From Anaeromicrobium sp. (GTDB lineage: Bacteria; Bacillota; Clostridia; Peptostreptococcales; Thermotaleaceae): 50,087 bases of DNA. The notes below the pieces were generated by a model. It was not told where the DNA came from, made no database searches, and was given only the letters and a program-made list of their open reading frames with translations. Shown here one piece after another: positions 15,673 to 23,957 of this stretch. The translations under genes were made by a program, and so were the position numbers. How positions within the stretch are numbered: position 1 is the stretch's first letter; each line of letters opens with the position of its first letter. The stretch spans positions 1-50,087 of the forward strand of contig NZ_JAOART010000056.1 of assembly GCF_025210435.1 (NCBI RefSeq), read 5' to 3'.

Positions 15673-16250
15673 AAAATCTATTTGATAAAATAATGTCTTT
15701 AATTATACTATTAATTTTATCACCAGTATTAATAGTAATAGGAGTATTAATAAAATTAGATTCAAAGGGACCTGTATTCTTTATCCAAGAAAGGGTAGGT
15801 CTCAACGAGAAACTATTCAATGTGTACAAGTTTAGGACTATGGTGACTAATGCCTACGAAATATCAGGCTACTACACAGAAGAAAATGATCCTAGAATAA
15901 CTAAAATAGGTAAATTATTAAGAAAAACTAGCTTAGATGAGTTACCGCAACTTATAAACATATTAAAGGGAGATATGAGTATAATAGGGCCAAGACCAAC
16001 ATTAGAGTATCAAGTAAAAGAATACAATGATTTTCAAAGACAAAGACTTAAAATGAAGCCAGGAGTAACTGGCTGGGCACAGGTAAATGGACGAAACAGC
16101 ATATCGTGGCCTAATAGAATAGAGTATGATGTGGAATATGTAAATAATTATTCTTTTATGTTTGATATAAAGATACTTTTAAAAACTATAAGAGTAGTAT
16201 TAAAACGAGATGGCATATATGGTGAAGAAGAAAACTTTAAAATAAGGTGA
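15663..16250 (+). CDS. Phosphoglycosyl transferase, PglC-like (bacterial sugar transferase)
   Basis: The 195-residue monotopic phosphoglycosyl transferase moves a sugar-1-phosphate onto undecaprenyl phosphate, starting glycan assembly. It has one re-entrant hydrophobic segment (residues about 9-29), then GPVFFIQERVG, KFRTMV, the catalytic Asp-Glu in SLDELPQLINILKGDMS, and IIGPRP, with GVTGWAQVNGRN near the end. The small size (no N-terminal four-helix block) is the PglC/EpsL form, which commonly uses UDP-diNAc-bacillosamine. The neighbouring PglD- and PglE-like genes fit this. I chose ATG at 15663 with GGGGA 9 bases upstream; it overlaps the previous stop by 10 bases. An in-frame ATG at 15648 lacks an RBS. 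Confidence 0.9.
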   Translation: MFIKNLFDKIMSLIILLILSPVLIVIGVLIKLDSKGPVFFIQERVGLNEKLFNVYKFRTMVTNAYEISGYYTEENDPRITKIGKLLRKTSLDELPQLINILKGDMSIIGPRPTLEYQVKEYNDFQRQRLKMKPGVTGWAQVNGRNSISWPNRIEYDVEYVNNYSFMFDIKILLKTIRVVLKRDGIYGEEENFKIR

Positions 16251-16254
16251 TTGT

Positions 16255-16902
16255 ATGAAGAATCTAATCATAATAGGTGCAGGCGGCTTTGGTAGAGAAG
16301 TGGCCTGGTTAGTAGAAGAAATTAATAGAGAAAAAGATACCTGGAATTTACTTGGTTTTGTGGATGACGATAAACTGAAACACAATACTTATATAAATGG
16401 ATATGAAGTTTTAGGCGGATTAGATATACTAAAAAAATATCCCAATATATACGTAGTATGTGCAGTGGGAAATCCAAAAACTAAGAAAATAATATTAGAT
16501 AAAATTAATAAATATAATATAAATTATGCTATATTAATTAATCCAAGTGTACTAAAATCAAAATTTGTAACTATTAAAGAAGGTAGTATAGTATGTGCAG
16601 GAACTATTATCACTACAAATATACATATAGGAAAACACGTAATAATAAACTTAGATTGTACTATAGGTCATGATGCTGTAATAGAAGACTATAGTACCAT
16701 ACTACCAAGTGTAAATATATCAGGAAATGTACACGTAAAAGAAGGGGTCAATATAGGTACAGGAACAAATATTATAAATAATATGGGGATTGGAGAGTGG
16801 GCAACTATTGGTGCAGGTGCAGTAGTAGCAAAAAATATTCCATCACATTGTACAGCAGTAGGCATTCCTGCAAAACCAATAAAATATCATGAAGTATATT
16901 AA
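16255..16902 (+). CDS. PglD/NeuD-type sugar N-acetyltransferase
   Basis: The 215-residue two-domain protein starts with a Rossmann-like substrate domain (LIIIGAGGFGREVAWLVEE, residues 3-21). A left-handed beta-helix with hexapeptide repeats follows from about residue 95. The probable catalytic histidine is in CTIGHDAVIEDY. The end AVVAKNIPSHCTAVGIPAKPIKY is typical. PglD acetylates the 4-amino group of UDP-4-amino-4,6-dideoxy-GlcNAc to give UDP-diNAc-bacillosamine. The PglC-like gene before it and the PglE-like gene after it support this role, but NeuD/EpsM-type O- or N-acetylation of another sugar is possible. It starts 5 bases after the previous stop. Confidence 0.88.
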   Translation: MKNLIIIGAGGFGREVAWLVEEINREKDTWNLLGFVDDDKLKHNTYINGYEVLGGLDILKKYPNIYVVCAVGNPKTKKIILDKINKYNINYAILINPSVLKSKFVTIKEGSIVCAGTIITTNIHIGKHVIINLDCTIGHDAVIEDYSTILPSVNISGNVHVKEGVNIGTGTNIINNMGIGEWATIGAGAVVAKNIPSHCTAVGIPAKPIKYHEVY

Positions 16903-17353
16903 ATATATAAAAATAAGTGTATGGATAAGTACATTGATTTGGATGAGTATAATATTCTATTTTTCCAATCAGCCAGCAGAAATATCTAGGATTCAATCAG
17001 GAAAAATCCTAGTAGATATGGAGGTTCTAAAATCAGGGGAAGAGACAATAGTAGGAGATAGTAGAATATTTCAACTACAAAAATTAATTAGAAAAAGCGC
17101 TCACTTTATAGAATACTGTGGACTAGGAACACTAATGACCTTATCTATATATTTTATGAATACAAGTAAAATATATATAAAAGGTTGGTCATATTCAACC
17201 ATATATGCAGCATCTGATGAGATACATCAATACTTTATACCAGGTAGAGGAGCAATGCTTAGGGACGTATACCTAGACTCCATAGCTGCATTAACAGGAA
17301 CTATAATAATATTTATTATAATTAAAGTATTAAATAAAAGATTTAGATTTTAG
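16889..17353 (+). CDS. VanZ family membrane protein
   Basis: The 154-residue protein has about four membrane helices. It contains the VanZ-like pattern: WMSIIFYFSNQPA near the N-terminus, KSAHFIEYCGLGTLM in the middle, and DEIHQYFIPGRGAMLRDVYLD followed by a last helix. The biochemical role of the family is unknown. VanZ itself gives low-level teicoplanin resistance, and homologues are often found in surface polysaccharide loci. The ATG lies inside the end of the acetyltransferase gene (14-base overlap), so translation may be coupled. Its stop codon is within the left arm of the heptad hairpin at 17342. Confidence 0.85.
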   Translation: MKYIKYIKISVWISTLIWMSIIFYFSNQPAEISRIQSGKILVDMEVLKSGEETIVGDSRIFQLQKLIRKSAHFIEYCGLGTLMTLSIYFMNTSKIYIKGWSYSTIYAASDEIHQYFIPGRGAMLRDVYLDSIAALTGTIIIFIIIKVLNKRFRF

Positions 17354-17394
17354 GGTTTTGACTCTGAACCCTAAAATCTAAACTCTAAACTACA
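17342..17394. repeat. Heptad-phased hairpin repeat with perfect 16-bp stem
   Basis: TTTAGATTTTAGGGTT (17342-17357) pairs perfectly with AACCCTAAAATCTAAA (17367-17382). Both arms run in 7-mers, TTTAGAT and TTTAGGG on the left, and AACCCTA, AAATCTA, AACTCTA, AACTACA on the right. It contains the VanZ stop codon and ends 3 bases before the AAGGAG of the aminotransferase gene. No T-run follows, so it is not a typical terminator. Confidence 0.85.
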
Positions 17395-17410
17395 CACAAG
17401 GAGACTATAT

Positions 17411-18523
17411 ATGAAAAAAATACCTCTAGCCAAACCAGATATAACACAAAAGGAAATAGATGCAGTGACAGACGTATTAAAATCAGGAATATTAAGTATT
17501 GGACCTAAAGTAGAAGAATTTGAAAAGATGATAGCAGATTACATAGGGGTAAAACATGCCATTGCAGTAAACAGTGGTACAAGTGGTCTTCACTTAATTA
17601 TAAAGTCATTAGGAATAGGTACTGGAGATGAAGTAATAACTACTCCTTTTTCATTTATAGCTTCAGCTAATTGTATATTATTTGAAGGGGCCACACCTGT
17701 ATTTGTAGATATCGATGAAAAAACATTAAATATAGACATAGATAAAATAGAAGAAAAAATTACAGAAAAGACAAAGGCTATATTGGTAGTAGATGTATTT
17801 GGACATCCAGTAGATATAGATAGAGTTAATGAGATTGCTAGAAAATATAATTTAAAAGTAATAGAAGACTCTTGTGAAGCACTAGGCAGTGAGTATAAAG
17901 GAATCAAATGTGGTGAAAATTGTCATGCAGGAGTATTTGCCTTTTATCCTAACAAGCAAATTACTACAGGTGAAGGTGGCATTATAGTAACGGATGATGA
18001 TAATATGGCAAAACTTTGTAAAAGTTATAGATCTCAAGGAAGAGCTATTACAGGAACATGGTTATACCATAAGAGATTAGGATACAACTATAGACTTAGT
18101 GAACTACACGCAACACTAGGCGTTGTTCAGATGGAGAGAATAGAAGAAATACTTAAAAAAAGAAAAAGAGTAGCAAATACATACAATCAACTACTAAAAA
18201 ATGTAGAAGGTGTAACCATTCCATATATAGATGAAGATGTTAATAGTATGAGTTGGTTTGTGTATGTAATAAGACTTGGTGAAAATATAGATAGAAATTC
18301 AGTTATGAAAGAACTTGAAAACAGAGGTGTAGGATGTAAACCTTATTTTACACCAATACATGTACAGCCTTTTTATAAGGATAAGTTAAAAGAAAAATTT
18401 GAAGTTACAGAAAAAGTAGCAACTCAAACCATAGCACTTCCGTTTTATACAGGCATGAAAAAAGAAGAAATTGAATATGTAGTAGAGCAATTGAGTGATG
18501 TACTGAAAAAATACAAGGTATAG
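17411..18523 (+). CDS. DegT/DnrJ/EryC1 aminotransferase, PglE-like
   Basis: The 370-residue PLP-dependent sugar aminotransferase has the full family layout. There is a GTSGLHL phosphate-binding region near residue 56, D153 in VIEDSCEALGS, and the PLP lysine K182 in FAFYPNKQITTGEGG. WLYHKRLGYNYRLSELHATLG follows. The enzyme would aminate a 4-keto-6-deoxy nucleotide sugar. With the PglC- and PglD-like genes just upstream and a PglF-like dehydratase at 42014, a role in UDP-bacillosamine synthesis is the best guess. LegC-like activity is taken by another gene at 23958. ATG start, AAGGAG 7 bases upstream. Confidence 0.92.
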   Translation: MKKIPLAKPDITQKEIDAVTDVLKSGILSIGPKVEEFEKMIADYIGVKHAIAVNSGTSGLHLIIKSLGIGTGDEVITTPFSFIASANCILFEGATPVFVDIDEKTLNIDIDKIEEKITEKTKAILVVDVFGHPVDIDRVNEIARKYNLKVIEDSCEALGSEYKGIKCGENCHAGVFAFYPNKQITTGEGGIIVTDDDNMAKLCKSYRSQGRAITGTWLYHKRLGYNYRLSELHATLGVVQMERIEEILKKRKRVANTYNQLLKNVEGVTIPYIDEDVNSMSWFVYVIRLGENIDRNSVMKELENRGVGCKPYFTPIHVQPFYKDKLKEKFEVTEKVATQTIALPFYTGMKKEEIEYVVEQLSDVLKKYKV

Positions 18524-18613
18524 GAATATAGTATATTGATATACTCTATTTATTTAATCTTATAGAATAACAAGAAAAAACAGGGGAATATATATATAAG
18601 GAATGAAGAACGT

Positions 18614-20974
18614 ATGATACTAAAAATCCAAAAAATAAAAACTAGACTCATATATTTACTAATAATAACATTACCTATGATGATTTATATAAAACCATCA
18701 AAAGAGTTATTAATAAATTTTGCATTATCAGATGTTTTCATGGCTTTAATAGTATTATTATTTTGTATTGATGTTTTTAGTTATGCGAGATTAAATTATA
18801 AAACATTAAACATGCAAGAATTAAAAGAAAAGCTTAGAGAAATATTTCCATATAGATACTATTTTTTAGGTTTATTAGCTTGGATGATTATATCCAATGT
18901 ACATGCGGATTTTAACCCAAATATCAAAATAGTAGGGTCACTTACCATTTTATTAGAAATAATAAAATTTATTATTTCAGCATGTTATTTTTTTATTGCC
19001 TACAATAGCATAAATAATAAAAATGAAACTACTAAACTATTGAGAGTATGGACATACACAGCATTAGCTATTGGATTTTTAGGTATCATAGGAACTGTAT
19101 CAGCATATAATGGAAACTCACTTGATATGAAAATATTTTTAATAACTAAATATAAAAGATTAGTATCAACACTAACAGATCCAAATCTAGCATCAGCTTA
19201 TTTTAGCATATCTTTTTACATAACCATGCTATTTATAAATAATGTAAAAAATAAATCAGAAAAGGCTTTGTCAATAGTTACATTAGTTGTTTTAATAACA
19301 GCTATAATATTAACCCAATCTAGAAGTGGAACGATATCTTTTATAATAAGTTTTTGTATATATTTTTTATTAAATATAAAGAACCATTATAAATATTTAT
19401 TAATTATAGCATTTAGTATATTAATAGCATTCTTTGGATTTTTAAATATAGATAATACACATTTTGACGGATATGTACAGAATATATTGGGAAAGAGATT
19501 CCAAGAAGTTACAGAGTTTTCAGGTGAAGCCAAAGTAAGAACCAACCTAGGAAAATGTGCATATGAAATGGGAAAAGACCATGTACTAATAGGAGTTGGA
19601 AGAGGGAACTATAGAGAAAACTCTAAGGAATATTTTGAAAAGATAGGTATAGACGTAGAGGATAAAAATTATTATGAAAAATATGGTATGAAGATACCCC
19701 ACAATACATATGCCACATTTTTGGCAGAACTAGGCATGTTTGGTACATTGCTATTTATATCTATATTTGTAATATTGTTAAAAAAATTACTTAAAGCCAA
19801 TATAAACAACAAACCAAACATAATATTAATTGCCTTGTTGACGTCTTTTTTAGTACAAGCATTTGCCATAAATTTAGAAAATTTTAGAGGAATATGGGTA
19901 GCTTTAGGGCTAGCTTTTATAATCTGTAAAATTAATGATGAAAAGGTCAACTTAGATAAACAAATCCAAAAAACATTTAAATATGAATTTTCTAATAAAA
20001 ATAGAAATATATTGACAGTACTTCTTGCTATAATTTTTATGTTTGTGTATTTACCAGTAGTAGAAAAAAGCACAAACCTGATAAAAATAAAAGGTGTAGC
20101 AGTTGAGTATATGGAAGATATACAAAAAGATACAGAATATATATTAAACTATAATATATCAGAAGAAAAAAAAGACCCACAAGGCCTAACGTACATAAAA
20201 ATATATTCAATTAATAACAAAGATAGACAGATTCTAAACAAAATAGATTATTACACACCAAATGGGACTGGAAATTTACTATTTAAAACAAAACTTGATA
20301 CAGAAAAAATAATCATTGAAATTGATAATAAAGATAATGAAGATATTATTTTAAAAGATGCAAAACTTGTTTGCAAAAAAACAGGAGTGGGACAATTAGT
20401 ATTTACAGACTATAAGTATCTACCCAAAATTCTAGAAAACAATAAAATTATTAGAAAACTTGCTAATAATGAAGTTAAAGTAGATATAGAAAACTATAGA
20501 GTATTTGAAAATAGCATGTTAAAAAACAAAGATTATACAGAAATAAAAAATACAAAGAAACAATCGATATATTTTAATGGTGAATATCCAATAAATCTAT
20601 CAGATAAAATGTTGTTTTTAGGGTCTACAATAGAACAACTAGGTAAGTATAAAGCAAAAGTAAAGTTTCGATTTAAATGTATAAATAAAATGGATATAGA
20701 CTATAGAATATGGTTTCATGGAAGAGTAATAGATGATAAGCTTGTATCAAAGAGTAGGCGGAAATTTGGATTTGAAAATTGGGATCATGAATTACCAATA
20801 AAAACAACAAAATGGCAAATAGGAAAAATATATGAATATGAAAAAATAATAACAGTTAATTCAGGACAATATGATTTAGTGTTTGGGCTTTGGAATACTC
20901 AAAAGGACCCTAAAACGGGTGAAGTCTATAGATTATATCCAAGTGTGAATATAGGCAGGACACAGATAAAATAA
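18614..20974 (+). CDS. O-antigen ligase/polymerase family membrane protein with large C-terminal domain
   Basis: The 786-residue protein has about eleven membrane helices within residues 10-490. The ligase/polymerase pattern is visible: TLTDPNLASAYFSISFY, ILTQSRSGTISFIIS and GVGRGNYRENSKEYF, then PHNTYATFLAELGMFGTLLF. After a last membrane segment (about 468-490) there is a soluble region of roughly 300 residues, predicted extracytoplasmic and beta-rich (FRFKCINKMDIDYRIWFHG, VFGLWNTQKDP). I do not recognise this domain; its end looks carbohydrate-binding-like in general style only. It is the second Wzy/WaaL-type gene in the locus and has no TPR tail, so its substrate or acceptor probably differs from that of the protein at 12448. 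Confidence 0.8.
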   Translation: MILKIQKIKTRLIYLLIITLPMMIYIKPSKELLINFALSDVFMALIVLLFCIDVFSYARLNYKTLNMQELKEKLREIFPYRYYFLGLLAWMIISNVHADFNPNIKIVGSLTILLEIIKFIISACYFFIAYNSINNKNETTKLLRVWTYTALAIGFLGIIGTVSAYNGNSLDMKIFLITKYKRLVSTLTDPNLASAYFSISFYITMLFINNVKNKSEKALSIVTLVVLITAIILTQSRSGTISFIISFCIYFLLNIKNHYKYLLIIAFSILIAFFGFLNIDNTHFDGYVQNILGKRFQEVTEFSGEAKVRTNLGKCAYEMGKDHVLIGVGRGNYRENSKEYFEKIGIDVEDKNYYEKYGMKIPHNTYATFLAELGMFGTLLFISIFVILLKKLLKANINNKPNIILIALLTSFLVQAFAINLENFRGIWVALGLAFIICKINDEKVNLDKQIQKTFKYEFSNKNRNILTVLLAIIFMFVYLPVVEKSTNLIKIKGVAVEYMEDIQKDTEYILNYNISEEKKDPQGLTYIKIYSINNKDRQILNKIDYYTPNGTGNLLFKTKLDTEKIIIEIDNKDNEDIILKDAKLVCKKTGVGQLVFTDYKYLPKILENNKIIRKLANNEVKVDIENYRVFENSMLKNKDYTEIKNTKKQSIYFNGEYPINLSDKMLFLGSTIEQLGKYKAKVKFRFKCINKMDIDYRIWFHGRVIDDKLVSKSRRKFGFENWDHELPIKTTKWQIGKIYEYEKIITVNSGQYDLVFGLWNTQKDPKTGEVYRLYPSVNIGRTQIK

Positions 20975-21052
20975 TAAAATGTAAACTAATGACATTATTT
21001 GAAACAAGAAGTACAATGAGATTGCAATGTTCAAATATTGAACGAAAGAGAA

Positions 21053-21545
21053 AGGTTGCGGTATGGAATTAGGGAAAACGAAATAAATATATTAGAAGTT
21101 TTGAATAGTGAATTAAATATCTCTCAAAGAGACATAGTAAAAAAAGATAAATATGAGTTTAGGCATGGTAAATGGTTTAATAAAGAAGCGTATAAAGAAA
21201 ATGGCTAATGAAAATAGAGAATCTAAATGCAAGAAGTGTTAAATATACACTAACTCCTAAAGGAGTAGAAGAAAAACCTAGAAAAATATTAGAGTATGTA
21301 TCAAAATCCTATAGAGTTATAAAATTGATTAATACTCACATAAAAGAAGTTACACAAGAGTATATAAAGAAAGGAATAAAAAGTATCGTATTAGGCTCAA
21401 GCGATAAGATGAAAGAGATTGTTGTACAAAATTAAGGGATATGGAAGTAGATTTCAAAGGTTTTAAGGACGCTAAAGAGATAGAAGGTATTTATAAGAAA
21501 GTGATATATATATGCGAAACAAAGTATGAAAATCAAATCAATTAA
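21053..21545 (+). pseudogene. Decayed MarR-type EPS-associated regulator
   Basis: Four pieces of one protein lie in order but in changing frames. From 21053: GIRENEINILEVLNSELNIS then QRDIVKK. From 21153: MSLGMVNGLIKKRIKKMA. From 21208: MKIENLNARSVKYTLTPKGV then a helical stretch ending GIKSIVLGSSDKMKEIVV. From 21432: LRDMEVDFKGFKDAKEIEG to a stop at 21545. Together they give the winged helix of MarR-like regulators found in exopolysaccharide loci (helix-turn-helix ...SQRDIVKK...SLGMVNGLIKK, wing IENL...YTLTPKG), plus a C-terminal extension. At least three frameshifts are needed, so no intact protein is made. It may once have controlled the genes from ugd onward. The remaining bases of 20975-21607 show no other gene. 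Confidence 0.75.
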
Positions 21546-21607
21546 ATAATAAATCGGTGAAATATATAAATTTAATGAAAGAGTAGTTTTAGAGGGAGGA
21601 CAACCGA

Positions 21608-22930
21608 ATGGAAAAAATAGCTGTAATAGGTTCTGGGTATGTAGGTTTAGTTGCAGGAACATGTCTCTCGGATTTTGGACGAGAAATAGTTTGTGTAGAT
21701 AATAATAAACAAAAAATACAAGACTTAAAAAAAGGTATTATACCTATATATGAGCCGGGGTTAAGTAATTTAGTAGAAAGGAATGTTTATTATAAAAGAT
21801 TATCATTTACAACAGATATACAAAGAGCAGTAGAAGAAAGTGAAGTGATTTTTATAGCAGTAGGAACACCAGCAGCAGATGACGGTAGTGCAGATCTTCA
21901 ATACGTACTTCAAGTAGCTAAAGATATAGCTACATATATGAATGGATATAAGGTAATAGTAGACAAGTCTACTGTTCCTATAGGGACTGGACAAAAGGTT
22001 AAAAAAGTAGTACAAGAAATACTAGATGAAAGAGGAGTTGACTACAAATTTGATGTAGTATCAAATCCAGAATTTTTAAGAGAAGGCTCAGCTATACACG
22101 ATTTTACTCATCCAGATAGAGTAATTATAGGATCAGAGTCAGAAAAAGCAGAAAAAATAATGAAAGATGTATATAGAGTATTGTATTTAAATGAAACACC
22201 ATTTGTAATGACAAATATAGAAACAGCAGAGATGATCAAATATGCATCCAATGCATTTTTAGCAATGAAAATAACTTATATAAACGAAGTTGCAAATCTT
22301 TGTGAAAAAGTAGGAGCAAATGTTCAGCACGTAGCAAAAGCTATGGGAAAGGATGGACGTATTAGTCCTAAGTTTCTACATGCAGGGCCAGGATATGGAG
22401 GTAGTTGTTTTCCGAAGGATACAAAAGCACTTGCCAGTATTGCTAGAGAACATGAAGAAGTTATATCATTGATAGAAACTACTGTAGATGCTAATAGAAG
22501 ACAAAAGCTAAAAATGGTAGAAAAAATTAAAAATGCTGTAGGGAATTTAGAAGGGAAAACATTGGGTATATTAGGAATTACATTTAAACCAAAAACAGAT
22601 GATATGAGAGAGGCTCCTTCACTAACTATATTAACAGAACTTGCGAAGTTTGGAGCAAAATTAAAGATATTTGATCCAGAAGGAAAAAAAGAAGGGACTT
22701 GGAGATTAAGTCATATAAAAGAAAATATTGAGTTTTGTAGTAATGAATATGAAGCATGTGAAAGCACTGATGGATTAGTAATTATAACAGAATGGCATCA
22801 GTTTAGAAATATGAATTTAGAAAGATTAAAAGATACAATGAAAGACTATTATTTCTTTGATTTAAGAAATATATATGAAAGAGAATTAGTTGAAGAGAAA
22901 GGATTCAAATACTGCGGTGTTGGAATTTAA
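21608..22930 (+). CDS. ugd: UDP-glucose 6-dehydrogenase
   Basis: The 440-residue NAD-dependent four-electron dehydrogenase turns UDP-glucose into UDP-glucuronate, a donor or precursor for acidic polysaccharide. The N-terminal Rossmann motif is VIGSGYVGLVAGTCLSDFG. The central STVPIGTG and EFLREGSAIHDFTHPDR blocks are present. The catalytic cysteine is C267 in GPGYGGSCFPKDTKAL. The C-terminal UDP-binding domain begins near ILGITFKPKTDDMREAPS. The galU product at 46253 supplies its substrate. ATG start, AGAGGGAGG upstream. UDP-ManNAc dehydrogenase is a less likely alternative. Confidence 0.95.
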   Translation: MEKIAVIGSGYVGLVAGTCLSDFGREIVCVDNNKQKIQDLKKGIIPIYEPGLSNLVERNVYYKRLSFTTDIQRAVEESEVIFIAVGTPAADDGSADLQYVLQVAKDIATYMNGYKVIVDKSTVPIGTGQKVKKVVQEILDERGVDYKFDVVSNPEFLREGSAIHDFTHPDRVIIGSESEKAEKIMKDVYRVLYLNETPFVMTNIETAEMIKYASNAFLAMKITYINEVANLCEKVGANVQHVAKAMGKDGRISPKFLHAGPGYGGSCFPKDTKALASIAREHEEVISLIETTVDANRRQKLKMVEKIKNAVGNLEGKTLGILGITFKPKTDDMREAPSLTILTELAKFGAKLKIFDPEGKKEGTWRLSHIKENIEFCSNEYEACESTDGLVIITEWHQFRNMNLERLKDTMKDYYFFDLRNIYERELVEEKGFKYCGVGI

Positions 22931-22963
22931 TATGAAACTAGTTAAATTTAGGAGGTAGATCAT

Positions 22964-23944
22964 TTGAAAAAAGTATTAGTTACAGGAGCGGATGGGTTTA
23001 TAGGTAGCCATCTTGTAGAAGGATTACTAGAAGAAGGATATGATGTTAGAGCTTTTGTTTATTATAATTCATTTAATTCATGGGGATGGCTAGATACGCT
23101 TTCAAAAGAAAAATTAAGCAAGATAGATGTATTTACAGGAGACATTAGAGATCCTAATGGGGTAAAAGAAGCAATGAAGGACATTGATGAGGTATATCAT
23201 TTAGCTGCACTAATTGCCATTCCATTCAGCTATCATTCTCCAGATTCCTATGTAGATACAAACATAAAAGGAACTTTGAATGTATTACAAGCAGCTAGGG
23301 ATTTAGGAACAAAGAGAATTTTAGTTACATCAACCTCAGAAGTATATGGCACAGCACAATATGTACCAATAGATGAAAAACACCCATTTCAAGGACAGTC
23401 TCCGTACTCAGCTACTAAGATAGGAGCAGATCGAATAGCGGAATCTTTCTATAAAAGTTTTAAGATGCCTATTACTATTGTAAGACCATTCAACACCTAT
23501 GGACCAAGACAATCTGCAAGAGCTGTTATACCTACTATAATAACTCAGCTTTTGGCTGGTAAAGAAGAAATTAAATTGGGAACATTAACTCCAACAAGAG
23601 ATTTTAACTATGTTAAAGATACTGTTCGAGGCTTTTTAGAGATAGCTAAATCAGAGAAAACAATCGGAGAAGAAATAAATATAGCTACGCAAGAGGAAAT
23701 ATCAATAGGTGAGCTTGCGCAAGAGCTTATAGATCAAATTAATCCTAAGGCGAAAATAGTATGTGATGAGCAAAGAATGAGACCAGAAAAGAGCGAGGTA
23801 AACAGACTTTTAGGAGCAAATGAGAAAATTAAAAAACTTACAAATTGGGAAGCAGGATATTCACTAAAAGAAGGATTGGCTGAAACTATAGAATGGGTTA
23901 AAAACAACTTAGACAAATATAAAGTTGATATCTACAACATATAA
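22964..23944 (+). CDS. legB: Nucleotide-sugar 4,6-dehydratase, LegB type
   Basis: The 326-residue extended short-chain dehydrogenase has TGADGFIGSHLVEGL (NAD binding), TSTSEVYGTA and the catalytic Y-x3-K in PYSATKIGADRIAES. The stretch AFVYYNSFNSWGWLD is characteristic of the LegB group, which makes the 4-keto-6-deoxy intermediate from GDP-GlcNAc (UDP-GlcNAc in some bacteria) for legionaminic acid. It opens a tight cluster with the matching aminotransferase, nucleotidyltransferase and NeuB/NeuC/NeuA-like genes, which supports the role. The start is TTG after AGGAGG, 7 bases apart. The cluster runs without gaps to 31956. Confidence 0.9.
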   Translation: MKKVLVTGADGFIGSHLVEGLLEEGYDVRAFVYYNSFNSWGWLDTLSKEKLSKIDVFTGDIRDPNGVKEAMKDIDEVYHLAALIAIPFSYHSPDSYVDTNIKGTLNVLQAARDLGTKRILVTSTSEVYGTAQYVPIDEKHPFQGQSPYSATKIGADRIAESFYKSFKMPITIVRPFNTYGPRQSARAVIPTIITQLLAGKEEIKLGTLTPTRDFNYVKDTVRGFLEIAKSEKTIGEEINIATQEEISIGELAQELIDQINPKAKIVCDEQRMRPEKSEVNRLLGANEKIKKLTNWEAGYSLKEGLAETIEWVKNNLDKYKVDIYNI

Positions 23945-23957
23945 AAGGAGAATAGCT

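Noticed and set aside
17342-17382. The VanZ-distal hairpin as a terminator
   Set aside because: The stem is strong but no T-run follows, and the arms follow the 7-mer pattern of the heptad family.
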